Origin: an uncultured PS1 clade bacterium | GTDB lineage: Bacteria > Pseudomonadota > Gammaproteobacteria > PS1 > Pseudothioglobaceae | Assembly (NCBI GenBank): GCA_937950605.1 | Contig: CALFDA010000071.1 | Span: 1-7,978, forward strand | Direction of reading: 5' to 3' | Length of the DNA: 7,978 nt | Shown here: in pieces, positions 5,479-7,978 of the stretch | Layout: every line of letters starts with the position of its first letter | Numbering within the stretch: position 1 is the stretch's first letter | Translations under genes and position numbers: made by a program | The notes under the pieces: model-generated | What the model was told of the DNA's origin: nothing | The model's database searches: none | The model's input: only the letters and a program-made list of their open reading frames with translations

Positions 5479-6858
5479 CTACATTTTAGATTGCTCATTG
5501 ATTAACTTTGTGGCTATTGTTTCATCTTGCTCGATCGCTACTTCAACGGCTTTTTTGGCAAGTTCTAAAAGTTGTTTTGATTCGTCTTTTAGTTTAAAAG
5601 ATTGTTTTATTTTTTGCTCTATTTGGGTTTGAATGTCTTGGTTAATAATAGGGATTAAAACCTGTTTAATTTCTGATGGTTTCCAATGTTTAATAATAGA
5701 ACCCCCTGCATCTCTTTGGCTTTGCATTTGCACAACTGCACTATTTAAAATCAAAGTTAAATATTCATTAAAAACTTTGTGTTTATATTCATTTTTAACC
5801 TTTAGATGTAACAATGCACCAGAAGTGATATAGCCAGCATCTTTTTTAAGGTTATAAGCAATACCAACTGTGCCGTCTTTAGATAACAAAATTGTATTTT
5901 TTTTGGGTTGTAATTTGTCTAATTCCCCAACTTCAAATATATCGGGCGATATATGAATATCGGGACTAGATACTTCAAACTTGGTAAGATTTGACACCCT
6001 CACGAAAGGAATACCGTTTTCTTGATAAGCGTTACTCCCTGGTTCTATTGATTTTTGAATATTAACAATATTATTTAATGTATCGTATTTTGTGTTTTTA
6101 ATTTTATCTATTATGTCATCATATTTTGGCTGGTAATATTCGCTGTCAAGTCGTCCACTATCGCCAAAACTTTCACTAAAAGATTTAATGGCGATATTTT
6201 TATTTGAGGGTTGAAAATTTAGCAAACCAAGTTCTGTTAAAAGCAGGTTTTCTGCTTGTTTGTATAGGGTTTTGCTTTGTTTCCTTAGTGTAAAAGATTT
6301 AGAAAAAATATTTTCAATCTTATCGTTTAAAGATAATACAGAATTAGGAATTGGCAAATTATCAAAAACAAATTCGAAAAATCTCGGGTGTGCTGTGCCA
6401 TATTGGCTACAACTTAAAATTGTTTGAACTTCTTTAGTTAAGCAATATGCTACAAGCAAACTTGCTGATATTTTAGTTGTCGGACTGTAAACTAAATATT
6501 CAGATGAAAAAACTTGTTGATAGTCTCTTTTTTCAACCACTGCAAACTCTTGAAGGTATGACCTAAGTCTTGAAATAATAAAGTCGTTTTCTTTCGCTAA
6601 TTTTCTTTTACCAGTGATGTGTTTAGAGACTTCTATATCATGAATAAAATTACCTAATGTGTGTGTCAAATCGTAACTTATAACATTTTTAACATCAGAC
6701 ACAATATCCGTTTTTAATTCAAAATAATCAGAAACTTTTTTATTAGAATCTAGTTTTTTTAAAGCATTTATTTTGATGATACTGTTAAATTCACTACCTA
6801 ATATGAGGTTATCTAAATTTAAATAATTTACTTCACTTATTTCCAACCCACCCAACAA
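5479..6858 (-). CDS. hsdS: Type I restriction-modification specificity subunit HsdS
   Basis: HsdS determines the DNA target of the type I complex (M2S methylase, R2M2S nuclease). The 459 residues show the classic two-repeat plan. Target domain 1 spans about 1-175 with NDFIISRLRSYL and YGTAHPRFFEFVFDNLPIP. A central helical spacer at about 176-212 reads SFTLRKQSKTLYKQAEN. Target domain 2 spans about 235-405 with RLDSEYYQPKYD, GIPFVRVSNL, LLSKDGTVGIAYN and GGSIIKHWKPSEIKQVLIPI. A second helix at 406-445 reads SFKLKDESKQLLELAKKA and echoes the first. The start used is TTG at 6858-6856; no ATG occurs in this frame until deep in the second domain. The frame stays open upstream across the hsdM stop and reads SPFDNAKYQALLGGLE, which resembles the normal N-terminus of this S family, so the true start may be further upstream at an unusual codon. 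Confidence 0.9.
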   Translation of the reverse strand: MLGGLEISEVNYLNLDNLILGSEFNSIIKINALKKLDSNKKVSDYFELKTDIVSDVKNVISYDLTHTLGNFIHDIEVSKHITGKRKLAKENDFIISRLRSYLQEFAVVEKRDYQQVFSSEYLVYSPTTKISASLLVAYCLTKEVQTILSCSQYGTAHPRFFEFVFDNLPIPNSVLSLNDKIENIFSKSFTLRKQSKTLYKQAENLLLTELGLLNFQPSNKNIAIKSFSESFGDSGRLDSEYYQPKYDDIIDKIKNTKYDTLNNIVNIQKSIEPGSNAYQENGIPFVRVSNLTKFEVSSPDIHISPDIFEVGELDKLQPKKNTILLSKDGTVGIAYNLKKDAGYITSGALLHLKVKNEYKHKVFNEYLTLILNSAVVQMQSQRDAGGSIIKHWKPSEIKQVLIPIINQDIQTQIEQKIKQSFKLKDESKQLLELAKKAVEVAIEQDETIATKLINEQSKM

Positions 6859-6887
6859 CGCCTGATATTTGGCGTTATCAAATGGGC

Positions 6888-7978
6888 TTAGGGCTTTTCC
6901 ACAAAGGAAAGATTCTCCTTTTTGGCAAATTCGATAAAAGCTTCGGCTATACCGTCCTTAGTTTTACCGTCATGATTGAATAAATCATGCTCTATGATTA
7001 AGTGTTTGTGTCTATCGAGGATGTTTGTGCCATCGGCATTTTTAACATAGATTTTCTCGCCACTATTATCTTTGCTAGGCTTTTGCATGGTGGCAAAAAA
7101 GATATTGTAATCATCTGTTTGTGGGCAGAGTTTTTTATCAAACTTTTGCACAATTAAAATCGATGTTTTTGTGCCTGTATGCGGTTTGAATACATTGCCA
7201 TGCAAACCTACAACGGCGAGTATTCGGCAACGCTGGGCAATAAAATCCCTGATGTATTTATCGCTTGAGTTATTAAACCTGCCTTGTGGCAAGACAACCG
7301 CCATGCGTCCGCCACTTTTAAGCATATTTAGGTTGCGCTCGATAAAAAGTATATCCCTGCCTACTTTGGGTTTTTGTCCGCCATTGTGCTTTTTGCTTAG
7401 TTCATAACGATGCAAAATTCTAGTTTCTTTAATATCGCCTGCAAATGGCGGGTTTGCCATAACTATGTCAAAGTTAAAATTTTTGTTTTCATCTTTAGTT
7501 GTTCTTAGTTTTTTAAGTCTTTTCCAACCTGCAGAATACATATCTCGCCAATCTTCATCTTTGGCGTTTTCGTCCCAACTATCAAAATCAAGTGAGTTTA
7601 AATTTAAAACATTGGTATTTCCATCGCCGGCGATGAGGTTTAGCATTCTTGCAACACGCACGGATTTTTTATCAAAATCAATGCCAAATACTTTTGTTTT
7701 GACATAATTTTTGGCTCTTGGGTGTTTTTCTTCAGCAGTGAATAGGTGGCTTTCTTCTATGTCTTCATCTTTATAAATTTTTCGCCAAACTTCAAAAGTA
7801 GCATGCATAGGAAAACCACAACTACCTGCTGCGGTGTCGATCATGGTTTCATCTTCTTGAGGATTAAGCATTTTCACGCACATATCAATCGCGTATCTTG
7901 GGGTGAAATATTGCCCTTTTTCGCCTTTTGCATTTTTATTAACTAAGTATTCAAAAGCATCATCAATTACATCTAAAT
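6888..7978 (-). CDS. hsdM: Type I restriction-modification methyltransferase subunit HsdM (partial, 5' end outside window)
   Basis: The frame is open to the right edge, giving 362 visible residues; the internal ATG at 7883 is not the start, because the upstream codons encode the conserved GQYFTPRYAID (visible residues 21-31). HsdM transfers a methyl group from SAM to adenine N6 within the HsdS target. The SAM-binding motif I is IDTAAGSCGF (46-55) at about 7812-7841, and the catalytic motif IV is NPPF (175-178) at 7443-7454; motif I before IV is the gamma order of type I enzymes. GIDFDKKSVRVARMLN, GGRMAVVLPQG and HTGTKTSILIVQKF are further blocks of the N6_Mtase family. Motif I differs from the common DPACGSGGF, but I believe DTAAGSCGF is normal for one subfamily. 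hsdS follows after 29 bases. The missing N-terminal helical domain and any hsdR would lie to the right. Confidence 0.94.
   Translation of the reverse strand, partial: LDVIDDAFEYLVNKNAKGEKGQYFTPRYAIDMCVKMLNPQEDETMIDTAAGSCGFPMHATFEVWRKIYKDEDIEESHLFTAEEKHPRAKNYVKTKVFGIDFDKKSVRVARMLNLIAGDGNTNVLNLNSLDFDSWDENAKDEDWRDMYSAGWKRLKKLRTTKDENKNFNFDIVMANPPFAGDIKETRILHRYELSKKHNGGQKPKVGRDILFIERNLNMLKSGGRMAVVLPQGRFNNSSDKYIRDFIAQRCRILAVVGLHGNVFKPHTGTKTSILIVQKFDKKLCPQTDDYNIFFATMQKPSKDNSGEKIYVKNADGTNILDRHKHLIIEHDLFNHDGKTKDGIAEAFIEFAKKENLSFVEKP

Noticed and set aside
6888..7883. hsdM beginning at the ATG at 7883
   Set aside because: The frame upstream to the window edge encodes the conserved GQYFTPR block, so this methionine is internal and the gene continues beyond the window.
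7171..7946. Plus-strand open frames opposite hsdM, and similar ones at 1091-1485, 1759-2973, 4187-5157 and 5633-5833
   Set aside because: They lie opposite well-supported genes, have no family motifs and no ribosome-binding sites; they are shadows of the minus-strand genes.

Overview
The window is AT-rich and gene-dense, and almost everything reads on the minus strand (right to left). The protein set, a gammaproteobacterial-type System I cytochrome c maturation cluster beside TsaB and a GT51 glycosyltransferase, together with CCA-encoding tRNA genes, points to a gammaproteobacterium. The low GC, tight overlaps, gene debris and several restriction-modification genes would suit a sulfur-oxidising SUP05/Thioglobus-type or mussel/clam symbiont lineage. 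That placement is inference; no rRNA or sulfur gene is present to prove it.

Layout from left to right: (1) positions 1-333, plus strand: the 3' end of a NIF3/YqfO-like gene, followed through an ATGA overlap by a short broken ORF that looks like the decayed 5' end of priA. (2) 410-625, minus strand: tRNA-Asp(GUC) and tRNA-Val(UAC), with a hairpin terminator after them and a TATAAT box before them. (3) 637-4021, minus strand: ccmC, ccmD, an inserted DNA methyltransferase gene, ccmE and ccmG. (4) 4036-5363, minus strand: tsaB and a monofunctional peptidoglycan glycosyltransferase, overlapping by GTGA and lying directly upstream of ccmC. (5) 5364-5478: a 115-base spacer with one AT-rich hairpin. 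(6) 5479-7978, minus strand: hsdS and the 3' part of hsdM of a type I restriction-modification system; hsdM runs off the right edge and no hsdR is in view.

How they work together: CcmC presents haem at the outer face of the inner membrane with help from CcmD, CcmE carries the haem covalently, and CcmG keeps apocytochrome thiols reduced. CcmA, CcmB, CcmF and CcmH are not in the window, and ccmF is missing from its usual place between ccmE and ccmG. TsaB belongs to the t6A tRNA-modification machinery and the GT51 enzyme polymerises glycan strands; both are housekeeping.

The most notable feature is the 488-residue methyltransferase inserted exactly between ccmD and ccmE. It carries a C-terminal Mrr-like nuclease domain, so it may be a single-chain restriction-modification enzyme. 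It is joined to ccmD by a TAATG overlap, and an 8-base direct repeat (ATAATGAC) lies at its start codon and at the ccmE start codon, so loss of one repeat unit would restore a compact ccmD-ccmE junction. I see no CRISPR array, insertion sequence, integrase or riboswitch.
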